A stretch of 64,000 nucleotides of DNA from Tetradesmus obliquus (Eukaryota > Chlorophyta > Chlorophyceae > Sphaeropleales > Scenedesmaceae), in contig CP126204.1 in NCBI GenBank assembly GCA_030272155.1, positions 3,215,501-3,279,500 on the forward strand, in the 5' to 3' direction. Of this stretch, positions 44,358 to 55,745 are shown piece after piece. The notes under the pieces are model-generated. The model saw only the letters and a program-made list of their open reading frames with translations. It ran no database searches and had not been told where the DNA came from. Made by a program: the position numbers and the translations under genes. Each line of letters opens with the position of its first letter. Within the stretch, counting starts at the first letter, position 1.

Positions 44358-45114
44358 CATCAAGAGGTGGCTGAGGTTTGATATTTGCTAACTGCGCAGC
44401 AGCGCAAACCTTCAGATTTCCTCTCTGCAACTTCACGACAGATGGACCTCTTGGTCACGTCAATCTGCTCTTCAGTGCGCGAATTGCCCAGCTTTGTTAT
44501 TGCAGTCGCTGGCTGCACGGCCGGCTGGTGCGCGCAATGGGTATGCTGCACACTGCGCAGTCATGGCATGATTTTGTGCGCAGCTGGGGTGGGGTGTAAA
44601 CAAACCTGAACATCCAGCTGTATGAGCTAGTTCTGGGTAAACATGGCACAGGAGAGTTGAACATGGCATTGTTCAGTGTTGGTAGCATGCACTTCCCCAT
44701 AGCCATCATGGCTATGGCATGGGCACTGCTGGCTCAGCCAGTGGCCGCACCACGTGGTACCACTGAGCAGCAGTGGCCAACTAACTGTTCAGCACCGTGC
44801 TGGCTTCAGCAGACAACTGCTCAGCTGGCCAACGGGTTTGATTCAGGCTTTCAGGGGTGTGAGGCCGACGAGACTGTTCTGGCGTGTTGGATGCATCCAA
44901 GGCAAGTTGCCACTGTGGCATTCCCACATGCAACATGTGTTACGGCACGGTGCGTCAGCAGCAGCCTGCCCAGCATCAACTTCGCGTGCTTAAACGCCTG
45001 ATTCTTTCGATGTACTTTGCGTTTGTCGTACCGCCACCGGACCCGGCACAACGGCAACAGCAGCGGGAGTACATTCGGTCTCGGAAACCGTGTCAAGGCT
45101 TGCAAAGGAGCGCC
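44358..45114. other. Intergenic between helicase echoes and the MGNTLGGC gene
   Basis: A possible small secreted protein is open at 44663-45001 (112 codons, MALFSVGSMHFPIAIMAMAW as a signal-like start, then a Cys-rich tail), but there is no other support for it. Nothing else is recognised; the 3' end should contain the promoter of the next gene. Confidence 0.3.
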
Positions 45115-47651
45115 ATGGGCAATACTTTAGGCGGTTGCTTTACTAATTCTACTGTAGCAGGCCGCGCATGGCTGAAAGATGCGTATACGTCAGTACAACA
45201 ACCCAGCCCTGCTGTCACTCTCCAGCACAACTACGGGCTCTACGACATTCTCCGCAGCAACTCACCCGAGGACGTGGCTGTGTACGAGGTTTCACTCATA
45301 CAGAAGCTGCCGTATCAACGCGCAGTGCAAATCATCATCACCACAGTCAAGGCCAACATGGAGACTGTGGCGGTGGCAGCACAGCCTGATCCTCTGGCTG
45401 CTATCAACATCACTCAACCAAACACCGCAGCGAACATCAAAGTAAATGCAAAAATAGAAATCGGCTGTTTTGGCTTGGGAGTGGAATGCCCAGTCAGTGT
45501 GTGCTGCTGCTGCAGCAGCAGCAGCTGCTGCTGCGGGCCAGAAGGGATGACACATGAGCAGCTACGAAAGAGTTACACCTCTGTAGCATAAAACATCATC
45601 ATCAAAGGCAAGGGAGTCAGCTGTAACCGCGCACAAGAGACCCTGGAAAGCATCCTGGATCCCAGCTTTCTGCGCACAAACAAGCAGTGCGTACTGGTTG
45701 GCAGCTGCTACAATGCCAACGAGGGTCACCCATGCGGTATGCTGCGTGTGCTAGAGTGGGTAGACGATGCTGAGGCGGGCCTCAACCTGCACTGCAAGTA
45801 AGTACTCAGAGAGAGGAAAGAGGGGAATGATGCAATATGTACAGCCTGCACATGAGTCGTGGACATGCAGCGCTGCAGCTACGGCTACACATGCTGTATA
45901 GCTCAGCAGGAATCTCTTGTCGCTAAACCTTTGTAACACATGGATAGTGGAAGGAAACTTGCTTGTGTTCCCCCTAAATGCTAGCCACAGGGCCGTCCCT
46001 GTGCCGAGTTGCTCTGGTTGCAACAACACACTGCCGCGCCAAGCCAATCACTTACACAGTCGCAGCATCACGAGACCATAGTTGCACTAAACGTGGGGTC
46101 AGGCTGTTTATGAAACGAAACGAAACGTTTAAAACGCGCGTTTTAAACGCTTTCAGTGTGAAACGCTGTATCTAAACGGCAGCTCTAGTGGGGCTCAGGC
46201 GTTTGAATGCAGAACCCCTTGTTACTCGGCCTAGCGGCCCGTTCAGGTACTCGGGGATATTCGTAACATTTACTTTATATCGTTGATGTTGTTTGAACAC
46301 CTTTTGGTGTCCCATCAGTCACCAGTATGGGCAAGAAGGCCACTGATCAGGCTACCATAGCCTGGCAGAATGTTGACAAGCTAGAGGAAAGAAACAACTA
46401 CAGCAAAGTCATATGCAAACACTGTGATCACTCCTTCAGTGGTGGGGCCAGCAGGATCGTTTCGCACCTGCTCGGCACCGGCTCGGGCGTGAAGGCCTGC
46501 AGCAAGTGCCGAGAGGATGTCAGGAGTCGCCTGTCAGCTGCCAAAGCTTCCACTGATGCCAGATGAAGTTCATCCCTCTTACGCCGAGCAGCCCTCCAGC
46601 TGCTGTGCAGTGGTGCCTCGCGGCACGTGGTCCGTCACCATCAACACACTCACACGATATCATGTGTAATCAGTAGATCACGCACTGACACGTTGATTCA
46701 TCGTGACTCTGTGAAGATGTGTCACGCGACAATCGCCAAGTATGTTCAAGTGTTATAGCTAAGTGTTATAGCTATAGCGCTATAGCCGTACTGCTGTCAA
46801 CTACCTTGACAGCCCTCAAAGCCCGGCAGGCACAGTTCTGGGGTCAAGTATTGACTATAAAGACTGGAAACAATGATATAGTGTAAGGCAAAGCATAGGT
46901 GTACCTGGCCTCTACATGCCTCTACAGTGCATACTGTGACATGGCGTTTCAGCAGCGTTTCAGCAGCGTTTCAGTCAAGGCACTGGCGTTTTAAATGCGT
47001 TTAGAAACGAAACGTTTCGTTTCAATTGAAACGTTTAGTGCAACTATGCACGAGACCATGCCTACTCATGCAGCATGAGCAGCCTCACCACATAACTGAT
47101 TATCATCAGTGATGAGCATGCCCAGCGGCAGCCGCACTGCTTGGTGCAGTCTATGGCTTCAGTACTGCTGTGGCAGTGTGTGGACCAATCTGTTGATGCT
47201 GGTATATGCGCGCAGGTACGTCCTGTTCAATGTGCCAATTGCCTTGATGACCGGGTACACCAGAGTCTCCTGTAGCGTGATTGTGCGGCACACCACAGAG
47301 CACGCATCATCAGTAGGCATCTTCACAAATGACCAGAAAACCTGGAAATCTGTGCAGAAAAGCAGGGTGCAGGTGCAGCCATCGCCAGCAAATCCTGGTG
47401 CTGCCAATCAAGACCCCACAGCTGCAGCTGCCTACCCAGGCTCTAGCTGGAGCTGGCGCAGCACCTTTTTCGGCACTCAGGGCAATCTGGATGCTGGTGC
47501 TGACAAAATCTGCAACCCTGACGGTGATGATGGCCTGTACCTGTGCGCGTCCATCCCTGCTGTAATGGCCCTGGCAATCACAAAGGCACAGGACTTCCGG
47601 GACTTTGACTTCACCAGTACGCACCAAATGGGGCAATGCATCAAGTCCGCA

Positions 47652-47704
<53 letters not shown>

Positions 47705-47837
47705 AAGGTGTATGCATGGCTTTGGCCATATAGCAGCAAAGCAGTTGGCTCAGAAGGTGGGCAGCGACTGGGTGGCAGCCGTGCTGGCGTTTGACCCAAA
47801 AGAGGCATGGAACTACGCCCTGTATATGTGGGATTGA
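45115..47837 (+). CDS. Unknown protein with N-terminal MGNTLGGC acylation-like motif
   Basis: Exons: 45115-45797 and 47216-47837, joined by a GTAAGT donor and a gcgcag acceptor in matching phase. Exon 1 contains an in-frame TAA at 45589-45591. The same frame is coding-like on both sides, so this is either a nonsense mutation or a 111-nt intron (45497-45607), whose removal keeps phase and gives 397 residues. The protein starts MGNTLGGCFTNS, a typical N-myristoylation (Gly2) plus palmitoylation (Cys) pattern, which suggests membrane anchoring on the cytosolic face. Later stretches (LQHNYGLYDILRSNSPED, GSCYNANEGHPCGMLRVLEW, IRCMHGFGHIAAKQLA) are soluble and mixed. I do not recognise the family. 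A Ser run from (CAG)n lies at about 47653-47700. The intron is occupied mostly by a hAT element. Confidence 0.62.
46077..47048 (+). mobile_element. hAT-type element with BED zinc finger, 972 bp, inside an intron
   Basis: Terminal inverted repeats CATAGTTGCACTAAACG and CGTTTAGTGCAACTATG are flanked by a perfect 8-bp target duplication, cacgagac (46069-46076 and 47049-47056). Subterminal GAAACGTTTC-type palindromes match those of the 13511-13864 element, so the two belong to one family. It carries only the N-terminal part of a transposase and lacks any catalytic or dimerisation domain, so it is a deletion derivative. It sits wholly within intron 45798-47215. Confidence 0.93.
46327..46566 (+). 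CDS. BED-type zinc finger fragment of a hAT transposase
   Basis: The 79-residue open frame has MGKKATDQATIAWQNVDKLE, then ICKHCDHSFSGGASRIVSHL and a further GVKAC. This is the BED pattern: an aromatic position (W), C-x2-C, then H and C ligands spaced as in the N-terminal DNA-binding fingers of hAT transposases. A full hAT transposase has 600 or more residues with an RNase H-like core and a C-terminal dimerisation region, none of which follows here. Whether the fragment is expressed is unknown; it might bind the element ends as a repressor, which is inference. Confidence 0.85.
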   Translation: MGKKATDQATIAWQNVDKLEERNNYSKVICKHCDHSFSGGASRIVSHLLGTGSGVKACSKCREDVRSRLSAAKASTDAR

Positions 47838-47939
47838 TGTCAGCTAAAAGGCAGGTGGGTTCACCAGAAAGGCCGGGGTCCGCTCTGTGTTGAAGCGAGT
47901 TGCTGTCAGGAGCGTTGCTGCAGCGCTGACAGCGGCAGT

Positions 47940-47944
47940 TGTAA
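47940..47944 (+). promoter_or_regulatory. TGTAA polyadenylation signal
   Basis: TGTAA lies 102 nt past the stop of the MGNTLGGC gene. Confidence 0.45.
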
Positions 47945-48044
47945 TGGCACTGCCAAGGCAACTGCTACAGGGCAGCGGTGGCTTTTTTAAACATCATATT
48001 GAATGGACTGGATGATCCAGCCGATCAGCTGCTGCGGTCTGGCT

Positions 48045-48047
48045 TGT

Positions 48048-48078
<31 letters not shown>

Positions 48079-48168
48079 ACAGCACCAACACTAGCACCAA
48101 CACCAGCACCAGCACCGGCACCAGCACCAGCGCCTGGCTTTGCTGCTGGCAGCAGTGTCGCCGGCGGC

Positions 48169-48235
<67 letters not shown>

Positions 48236-48240
48236 GCTCC
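48045..48240. repeat. Compound CAG/CACCAG microsatellite
   Basis: CAG/CAACAG units at about 48049-48083 are followed by CACCAACACCAG/CACCAG units to about 48132, then a perfect (CAG)n of about 23 units at 48164-48233. No gene is recognised around it. Confidence 0.92.
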
Positions 48241-48654
48241 ACCTAGCATCCATTGGTAGCATTCATGAGCTTTGTAGGTTCTGGCTGGCATCCCGGCTGG
48301 CATCCCGGCTGAACTCAGCTGCACCAACCTGGCGGAGAAGTTGTAAATCAGCATATGCAACTCAAGTGATCGTTTGGCTCATATCAAGCCATGAATTGCT
48401 GTAGTAGATATCAAAGCATTGGGTGCTACTTTGGCCACCGTGCATCAGAACAATCAGCACGCATGATGTGCATTTGCGTACTTATCTGGCATGTGAGTGC
48501 TAGCTGTGACGTAACAATATGGCCTAGTGGGTGCGGCGACGCAGTGATTCACCTTGCTGATTCTGTGGCGATGCGTTATATGCAGCAACAACAGTTTGTG
48601 GCAGCAGCGACGGTAAAGCAGCGGCCATGAAGGAGGCAGCAGGGGAGGCTCGTT

Positions 48655-48666
48655 AGGAGCACGGCT

Positions 48667-48698
<32 letters not shown>

Positions 48699-49072
48699 GT
48701 GCAGGGGGCAAGCGCAAGGCGCTGCTTGGCAGGCTGAGGAAGAAGCTGGCAGGGCAGAGGGCCGCGCAGGCTGCAACAGCAGCCGGCAAGGCAAAGGGCG
48801 GCGGCAGCCCGGGCAAGGCTGCTGCCAAACGTGGCAGGCCTGGCAAGTAGTGCAGAAGGCCGCGCAGGCTGCAGCAGCAGCGGGCAAGGCAAAGGGCGGC
48901 AGCCCAGGCAAGCCTGCTGCGAAATCTGGCAGGCCTGGCAAGTAGTGCAGAAGGCTGTGTAGGCTGCAGCAGCAGCTGGCAAGGCAAAGGGCGGCAGCAG
49001 TTATACCCCTTTTATACAGTGCAGGCAAGCCTGCCGTGAAGCGTGCACGTGGCCCGCCTGGCAAGTAGTGAT
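48655..49072 (+). repeat. Three distant echo copies of the helicase C-terminal exon
   Basis: 48657-48850, 48851-48945 and 48946-49072 repeat the helicase tail ([30 protein letters not shown]-like, tag). They lie 4.65 kb from the helicase stop and are separated from the proximal echoes by the MGNTLGGC gene. Confidence 0.92.
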
Positions 49073-49945
49073 GGAAGGCTGGGAGAGGACTTGACTTTGC
49101 TTTTCAGTAGCACAGAGTTAAACGTCGGATGATCTCGGCTTGCACGCCAGGTAGAGGGGTTGCACGGTGTGTTTATGCTGCACACGGCTTGCTCGAGCTC
49201 GAGAGAGAGAGGTCTGTTACAGGGGTGGGCAAGCTGTCGCCCTAGAGCGAGTCACGTGCCCCTCTTTCAGCTCACATGCTCGCCAATAATTTCGAATTTG
49301 CATGTGGTTGCGTATAGATGCACCTATGATGGCAGTCTGAGCATGGCGGCTCGTGAAGCAAAATACCTGGCGCCCAACTGTAAAGTTGACTGATCATACT
49401 GATCGGTGGGAAGCGCATGTGGGAAACGCCGATCGAACCTCGCTTTTTGATCAGCGTACTGTCCCTTTTTCTGCTGCCAGCAAACGTAACACAGGCAGCA
49501 CGGACCGTGGAGAGACGATCCACGCATACAAACAATGCAATGTACAGAGGCGTGCTATCTGATGCCTGGTTTGTCCACATCGTCCAAAATTCGACACAAA
49601 CTGTCGCGAACCTGCTGGCGGTCAATGGCGGGCTTTGGCGGGCTAGCCCAGCGCTGGCATTGCAGAGACAAGCCACACAGACTGATCAGACCACTCAGTG
49701 ACTGGTGTTCCTGATCCTATGGCGTCCTACTATCTCAGGGTTGATGTACACCGGAAAATGTTTTCTGGGTACAAGGCGATTGGTACAAGGCGTGTAGGCT
49801 TCCATGCACACGTTCCATCAATCAGCAAAGGCCGGGGGCGGGCCGTCACACCGGCTAGTTCATGATCAGTGCCGGCTGCAGAACACCGCATCTCAACCAA
49901 ATGCAGCAGTCATCACTGAATCACAACAGCAGGTTGCACTCTCAC
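49073..49945. other. Gene-poor stretch, no gene recognised
   Basis: No convincing coding region. A short GA-rich run (gagctcgagagagagagg) lies near 49195. The sequence agaggggttgcacggtgtgt at about 49153-49172 recurs at 51861-51880. Confidence 0.4.
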
Positions 49946-50465
49946 ATTCCCTTTGGCCGGCCGATGCCGTCGTCCGCCGGCTTTGCCTTCAGCGCAGCCA
50001 CATACATCACCCCAGCGACCCGTAAACCTTTATCTGTTCCCGTCGCAATGAATGTTTTCGACGCACTTTTTGTTCGAACGTACTCAGGATACTTCCATGC
50101 TTACATGCTATATGCAAGCTCTCTGTGAACATTTGCGTGGGCTCCATGGCAGGGCGCATTGCCAATGCCAACGGAGCCAACAGCCAGTGATGACCACTGA
50201 CACACAACACACAACCAGACCCTCATTCAGTGAGAATAATTTCATGAGGGACCTGACACCATCGTTAGCCGCCGCCTACATTTGGTATCAGCCGCAACAT
50301 CTCACAGCCCTGCTGGCCGGCCGATGCCGTCATCTGCAAGCTTCGCCTTCAGCGCCGCCACATACGTTTGGATCGGCTCCATGGCAGGGTTGATCGCCAG
50401 CGCCCTTCAAAACGCAGCCAGCGCCGCAGGGCTCTTCTAGCTGCAGATGGCACATGCTCATGCCA
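49945..50465 (-). repeat. Echo copies of the TPR gene's terminal exon
   Basis: 50305-50460 repeats 50569-50735 (gene-strand coding for AAFxRALAINPAMEPIQTYV, ALKAKLADD). A shorter copy is at about 49950-50008, and a trace (ctccatggcaggg) near 50140. All lie past the true stop at 50561-50563. Confidence 0.9.
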
Positions 50466-50560
50466 CTGGCTGTTGTGGACCACTACTAAAAAGCGTGTAG
50501 CTGCATGTGGGTCCGAGACCTGGCACCATCATGGGACACTGGTAACAAAGAAACCAGATC

Positions 50561-51263
50561 TCACAAGCCCTCTGGCCGGCTGATGCCATCATCCGCGAGC
50601 TTCGCCTTTAGTGCTGCCACATACGTTTGAATTGGCTCCATGGCAGGGTTTATCGCCAGCGCCCGCTGAAACGCAGCCAGCGCTGCAGGGTGGTCTTCTA
50701 GCTGCAGGTGGCACATACCCATGCCGCTGGCTGCCCCAAAGTGGTAAGGGTTGAGCTGCAGCACCAGCTGACACACCTCGATGCTCTCCTCGTATCGGTG
50801 CATCAGGTACAGCAGCGTGGCGCGCTTGTTGTGCGCCTGCAGACCGATGCATGCGGGCAAAAAAACAAGGTTGCTGCCAGAAGAGGGGGTGGGTACGCTG
50901 AGGCAACGCTACAGCTGCTGCCGCGGCATAAGCAGCTCGCAACTGTTGCTGCTGCTGCTGCTGCTGCTCACCTCAGCAAAGCTGGTCCCCAGCTTGAAGG
51001 CCTCACCAGCACTTCCAGTGCTGCTGCTGCTTGTCATCTCTGCAAAGCTGGGCTCCAGCTTGCATGGCCCCATCAAACACCTCCAGCACTGCTGTTGGTG
51101 CTGCCGCTCCCACTGCTGCTGCCACCGCTACTGCCGGTGCCACAGCTGCTTCTTCTTCTGCTTGACATCTGGAAAGCTCAACTCTGTGAAGCTGGGCTCC
51201 AGCTTGCACGCCTCATCAAATACCTCGCTCGCTGCTACTGCCACTGCTGCTCTCACTGCTGCG

Positions 51264-51295
<32 letters not shown>

Positions 51296-51394
51296 GTCTC
51301 TACAAAGCCGCTGCTGCTCACCTCTGCAAAGCTGGGCTCCAACATGCATGCCTCATCAAATACCTCCAGCGCTGCTACTGCCACTGCTGCTCTC

Positions 51395-51443
<49 letters not shown>

Positions 51444-53796
51444 GTCTCTACAAAGCTGCTGCTGCTCACCTCTGCAAAGCTGGGCTCCAACTTCACCTCC
51501 AGCACTGCTGCTGCCACCGCCACTGCCCATGCCGCTACTGCTATTGCTGCTTGTCGCTAAAAAAGCAGCTGTGCCTCACCTCTGCGAAGCTTGGCTCCAG
51601 CTTGCACGCCTCATCAAACACCTCCAGCGCTGCCCTAAACTTCACCAGGGGGCTGCCAGGCTGCAGCAGCGCCACACCCTGCAGCAGCAACAGCAGCAGC
51701 AGCAGCAGCAGCAACAGACCCAGCAGCAGCATGATGAGCAGCGATGGTGGTGGTGAAGCCTAGCCAGCTACAGCTAAAAGCCTAGGTCACTGAGCTGGCT
51801 TGGCAACCATGCTGTAGCTGTGCAAACAAGCTGACACCCATAACCACTGTTCAGATAGATAGAGGGGTTGCACGGTGTGTTCATGCGGCATACGCCACCA
51901 TAGACACCTGGTGAAACAGGAACCTGCAAGCAGCTCAGCTCGGGCTGTCACTCTGAGGTGAGGAACTCTTCAACCACTGTTCAATACAGTGAGCATCACA
52001 CAACAGTACTGTATAACATGTTTCCATGATGACAGTGTGTTGCTTCACCTGCTCGATGATTTTGTTCACTGCCGGGTTGGGGTGACAACTATGCCTGGTA
52101 GTAACAAAGCAGTGATTTGGTAATTGTTACGTAACAGCGCATCATCACCTGCTCCATGAGTTTGTTCACTGCGGGGTTGGGGTGCCTGTGGAAGACCGCC
52201 CACATGGCATCACACCCTGCCTTGTTCAGCTCCTGGTCATGTAAGCAGCTGGCTAGCTCTGGCAGGCATGACTCGTCCCCCACCTCGCCTGCAACACCAT
52301 GAAGGGTGCAGCACAACAGGAAACATAGCTTCTGTGTTTGAGGTTGAGGTGCAGTTGCATACCGCTCAGTGCTGTCACCTAGCTCCTGGTCATGTAAGCA
52401 GCTGGCCAGCTCTGGCAGGCACGATTCGTCGCCCACTTCACCTGCAGTACAGTGCAATGCAGGGTGAAGCGCAACAGAGAGCATTGCTTTGGAGTTTGCA
52501 TGTGGTGTGCATATCGCTCAGTGCCATCACTCAGTTCCTGGATGCAGGCAAGATGCTAGCTCTGGTGGGCACGACTCGCTACCCACTTTGCCTACAGCAC
52601 CAGTGATCCACAACGCAAGGGCCAGCACAGCAGGAAGCTTGGCTGCCTGCAGCAGCTTGCTTGCAGTAAGTGCCATTTGCAACATTGTAGGCTGAGCTGT
52701 TGCTGAGCTGCTGCAGCAGCAGGTGCCGTGTTGCCCACCTAGCGCGTTGACTGCTGCTCGCCGTTCTGCTGCGTTGCTGCTGCTCAGCTTTGCCACCTGC
52801 GCCAGCATGTACTGCTGCACAGGCGGCAGCTGCTGCTTCAATGCCTGCATATGTGTGCAACAACCGGCATCAATATCACTTCTTCTGGCACTGGCGATTG
52901 TTGCAATGGCCAGGGACGAATGCTGCTGCTTGCATGCTGTCAGGACAGGATCAGCTTTGCTCGCTGACCAATGTAGTACAGCACCATCCAAGCAGCAAAC
53001 ATGGTGGAGTTCCAGAAGACGCTGGGGCAAGTACTGCAGCTAGCAAATTGCACTGGCGCACAGGTCAACGCACTGTGCGATTACAGGTGCGCAAGCAAAG
53101 GAGCGATGTCTTTCACATGTCTGCAGCGCCACCTGCGGATATGTCTACACTGCTTTGGCTGCGATGCCCGACTCACGTCTGCCCTCTCCTTCAGCTGCTG
53201 GGCTGCTGCATAGTCCTCCTGCGCTACAGCTGTGCTGAGTTGGCTGCAGGCAAGGAAGGTTTGAACCGCAACAGCAAGCAGGCATGAAACAGGTGATGTA
53301 AGGTCTGAACAGGCCCGGTGTGCACAACTTGCAGGAGAGCTTTTCAACTCAGAAGAGCCGCACCATCTGTAAACGGCTAATGCTGAAGGATGCGACAGCA
53401 AGCCAGGTCACGCAGAGCATGCGCAAGAGCAAAATGCACATCATGTTTCAGTGCCACGTAAAGTTAACTTCATTTGCAGCACCGCACAACACAGTTGGCG
53501 CACCTCTTCAGGAGGTTGAGCTGCTGCAGCAATGCTTCTGTGTCCTGCAAGGCTGATGTTGTGGGGGGTGCATCATCTGGCGTTGAGTCAAAGATGACAC
53601 CCCGGTCAACTTGTGGCACTTCATTTCCGCTGCTTGCTTCACTGCTTGTAGCTCTGCTACGCTGCTTGTGTCTCTGCTGTTGCCTGCTGCGGAGCCCGTT
53701 GTGCCATGGCTGTTGCTGCTGTACTGCTGAGGCAGTTGGAGCCCCAGATCGCCTGATGCATGGCCTCAGCGGCGTGTGAGCTGTGATCGGAAGCAT
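50561..53796 (-). CDS. UVR / HEAT / TPR-repeat protein, probably plastid-targeted
   Basis: Exons on the complement: 53504-53796, 53177-53243, 52739-52844, 52149-52288, 51580-51678 and 50561-50836. All phases agree; the model gives 326 residues. The start is MLPITAHTPLRPCIRRSGAP, a long Arg/Gln/Ser-rich segment with few acidic residues, so a chloroplast transit peptide is likely. Next comes an acidic linker (GVIFDSTPDDAPP). A UVR-like helix pair follows (LSTAVAQEDYAAAQQLKERA), then a HEAT-like unit (AERRAAVNALGEVGDESCLP) and a second helical unit (CDAMWAVFHRHPNPAVNKLM). The C-terminal tetratricopeptide region has the TPR pattern (FRAALEVFDEACKLEPSFAE, AHNKRATLLYLMHRYEESIE, ALAAFQRALAINPAMEP). 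Such proteins act as protein-binding scaffolds; the exact partner is unknown. It is divergent from SF3B6 with 628 bp between start codons. Confidence 0.87.
50960..51500 (-). repeat. Five echo copies of TPR gene exon 5 (3' part with donor)
   Basis: The exon end (ALEVFDEACKLEPSFAE, then gtgagg) is repeated at about 51466-51510, 51314-51375, 51180-51240, 51036-51095 and 50968-51020, with (CTG)n runs (+ strand) between them. Most copies keep ctcacct (an aggtgag donor). The real exon ends at 51580. Confidence 0.93.
52045..52610 (-). repeat. Echo copies on both sides of TPR gene exon 4
   Basis: 52050-52085 repeats the exon 3' end (HPNPAVNKIIEQ, then gtgaag) downstream. 52376-52442 and 52528-52602 repeat its 5' start (GEVGDESCLPELASCLHDQE, decayed in the second) with cag acceptors upstream. 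Confidence 0.9.
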
Positions 53797-54424
53797 GCTG
53801 TGCTCTTGCTGGGGAGTTAAGGTCACAGCACTGATGCTGTGGCAGTAAAGCAGCAACAAGTCACCAACAGACAGGCAGGTTTCAAGTGGGTACTGCTCGC
53901 CGACAATTAGGAGGGGTAAAGTAACTCAAATCAGCTAGGTTAAGCATATGCAAGGGCGCCTTTGGGAGATTTACGGCCTAAATGGGAGGAAGCAAACACT
54001 GTCAGTGGACCAGGGCTTTGGATTCCAGGTACTGACGGAACAGGAATGAGGTAGGTCGATTCAGCTGCTTCTGCAGCACACACATGCTATTTTTATCCTT
54101 TATCAGCTGAAGCAGTCGCGATCACAGCTATATTGCACAAGCATAGCTGCACCTCTCCGCCCGTTTGCTTTGTGCTGAAGTCATCTGCACATCGTATGAG
54201 CGGTGTATCACATTAAGTACTTTGACTGCCAGGATCGCCTGATTTCCGTGGTCCGGAGGCCAGACTTTGCTACTTTCTTGTGTGCTTGCCGTGGTATCCA
54301 AGCTGTGGCCGAGTTTGCATCGATATCGTGCAGTCTAACTGGTATAACTTGCTTGTGCAAAGGGCAGCAGAGCAGCGCGTGGGCTAGGGGAGAGCAGCAG
54401 CAGTAGCAGCAGGCACTCGTCGCC
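53797..54424. promoter_or_regulatory. Divergent intergenic region (TPR gene / SF3B6)
   Basis: 628 bp lie between outward-facing start codons. It must hold both promoters. No gene or clear motif is recognised. Confidence 0.45.
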
Positions 54425-55745
54425 ATGGCTGCAGCAGCAGCCAGGCGCCAGGCTCGCCTGCCCCCTGAAGTCAACAGGTGTGTTATCAAACACATGAGGT
54501 GATGCAGCTTCCAGTCCCGTTGACCCCATGCCTCGGTGCTTGTTGAGACAGTAGCAGCAGGACAGTTCTGTGCTGCTGCCGCTGATGTGTATATGCGTGC
54601 CTGCATCCTGCTGCTATTTCCTGCAGGGTCATCTACGTGAGGAACCTGCCCTTCAGCATCAGCTCAGAAGAGGTGAGAGGGATGGCATGCCATCATCACA
54701 GTAGTTTGGACTGTGCACCTCACCTACCCGTTGATCGAGCAGCAGCCAGCGTGCATCAGTCCACACTTGTGCACCATGCGCTTCATTTATTTGCACTCCT
54801 AGCAGCTGCTCTTATGATTGGCACACCATTATGGTCTTATTATCCCGGGTACGGAATCCTCATGCTGTGTGTTTGCCTCTGGACTGCCTGCCTGCCGCCT
54901 TGTGTCTTGCTGCAGATGTATGAGCTTTTTGGCAAGTATGGAGCTATCCGGCAGATACGCATGTGAGTGCGCCTGCACACGCCACTCCGGCGCCGCCGCC
55001 GCCGCCGCAGCAGCAGCAGCAGCAGCAGCATTATTCGACAGCCTTGTAGGAGCAGCAGCAGCAGCAGTGATAGCACATGGTGGTACATACTACTGTGCTG
55101 TGCTGTGCCTGTACATGCCAAGTCTTGTCGCTTGTGGACTGTCAAGCAACCGGCTTCATCTGCTTGCTGGCTGGGTTGGTCGGTTTAGCTGTCACATGCA
55201 TGTGACTTTCGCGCCCCTTTGTATGTAAACACTCACTTGGTCTTGTCATGTTTTGACTGCAGCGGCAACACCAAGGAGACGCGTGGCACTGCCTACATAG
55301 TGTATGAAGACATCTACGATGCCAAGCAGGTTTGTTTTCTATGTGCACGAAAGAGGCGCTTGCCGCATGCCAGCTGACTACAGCGAATGCCTGCGCAGTT
55401 CTGCTTTTCAGTTGCCACAAAAATGGACACAGCTGGCCTGTGTGCGCAGCGTGCTATGTATATGTATGCTGCAGCCGGCAACTGCAGAACCTCATCGTGC
55501 TCCGCACACATCACATGACCTCTGATCAATGCCACCCTCCTTTCTATTGATTGCTGCCGCAGGCTGCGGACCACCTGAGCGGCTTCAATGTGCAAAACCG
55601 CTACCTCATCGTGCTCTACTATAACCCCAGCCGCCAGAACAAAAAGAGCAACCTCAAAGACCAGGAGGAGAAGCTGCGGGCAATGCAGGAGAAGCATGGA
55701 GTGGACGGCGAGCAGCACGCAAAGCCAAAGGCAGCCAAGCAGTGA
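54425..55745 (+). CDS. SF3B6: Splicing factor SF3B subunit 6 (p14)
   Basis: Exons: 54425-54477, 54627-54672, 54916-54962, 55263-55329 and 55563-55745. All phases agree; the model gives 131 residues, matching the family (about 125). It is a single RRM protein: [20 protein letters not shown] (RNP2), [34 protein letters not shown] (RNP1 region), then [20 protein letters not shown], a C-terminal helix and a basic tail. SF3B6 is the U2 snRNP subunit that contacts the branch-point adenosine and binds SF3B1. Sequence agreement across the full length is very strong. The first ATG also has a good context (cgccATGG). Its own introns and 3' flank contain echo copies. Confidence 0.97.
54990..55065 (+). 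repeat. CGC/CAG-rich stretch in SF3B6 intron 3
   Basis: Runs of (CGC)n then (AGC)n, followed by a second short (AGC)n, all intronic. Confidence 0.7.

Noticed and set aside
43498..44436. 312-codon open frame on the - strand
   Set aside because: It lies opposite the helicase C-terminal exon and its echoes; composition is the complement of CAG/GCA-rich coding.
48000..48260. Poly-Cys/Leu/Gln open frames
   Set aside because: All arise from the CAG microsatellite read in different frames.
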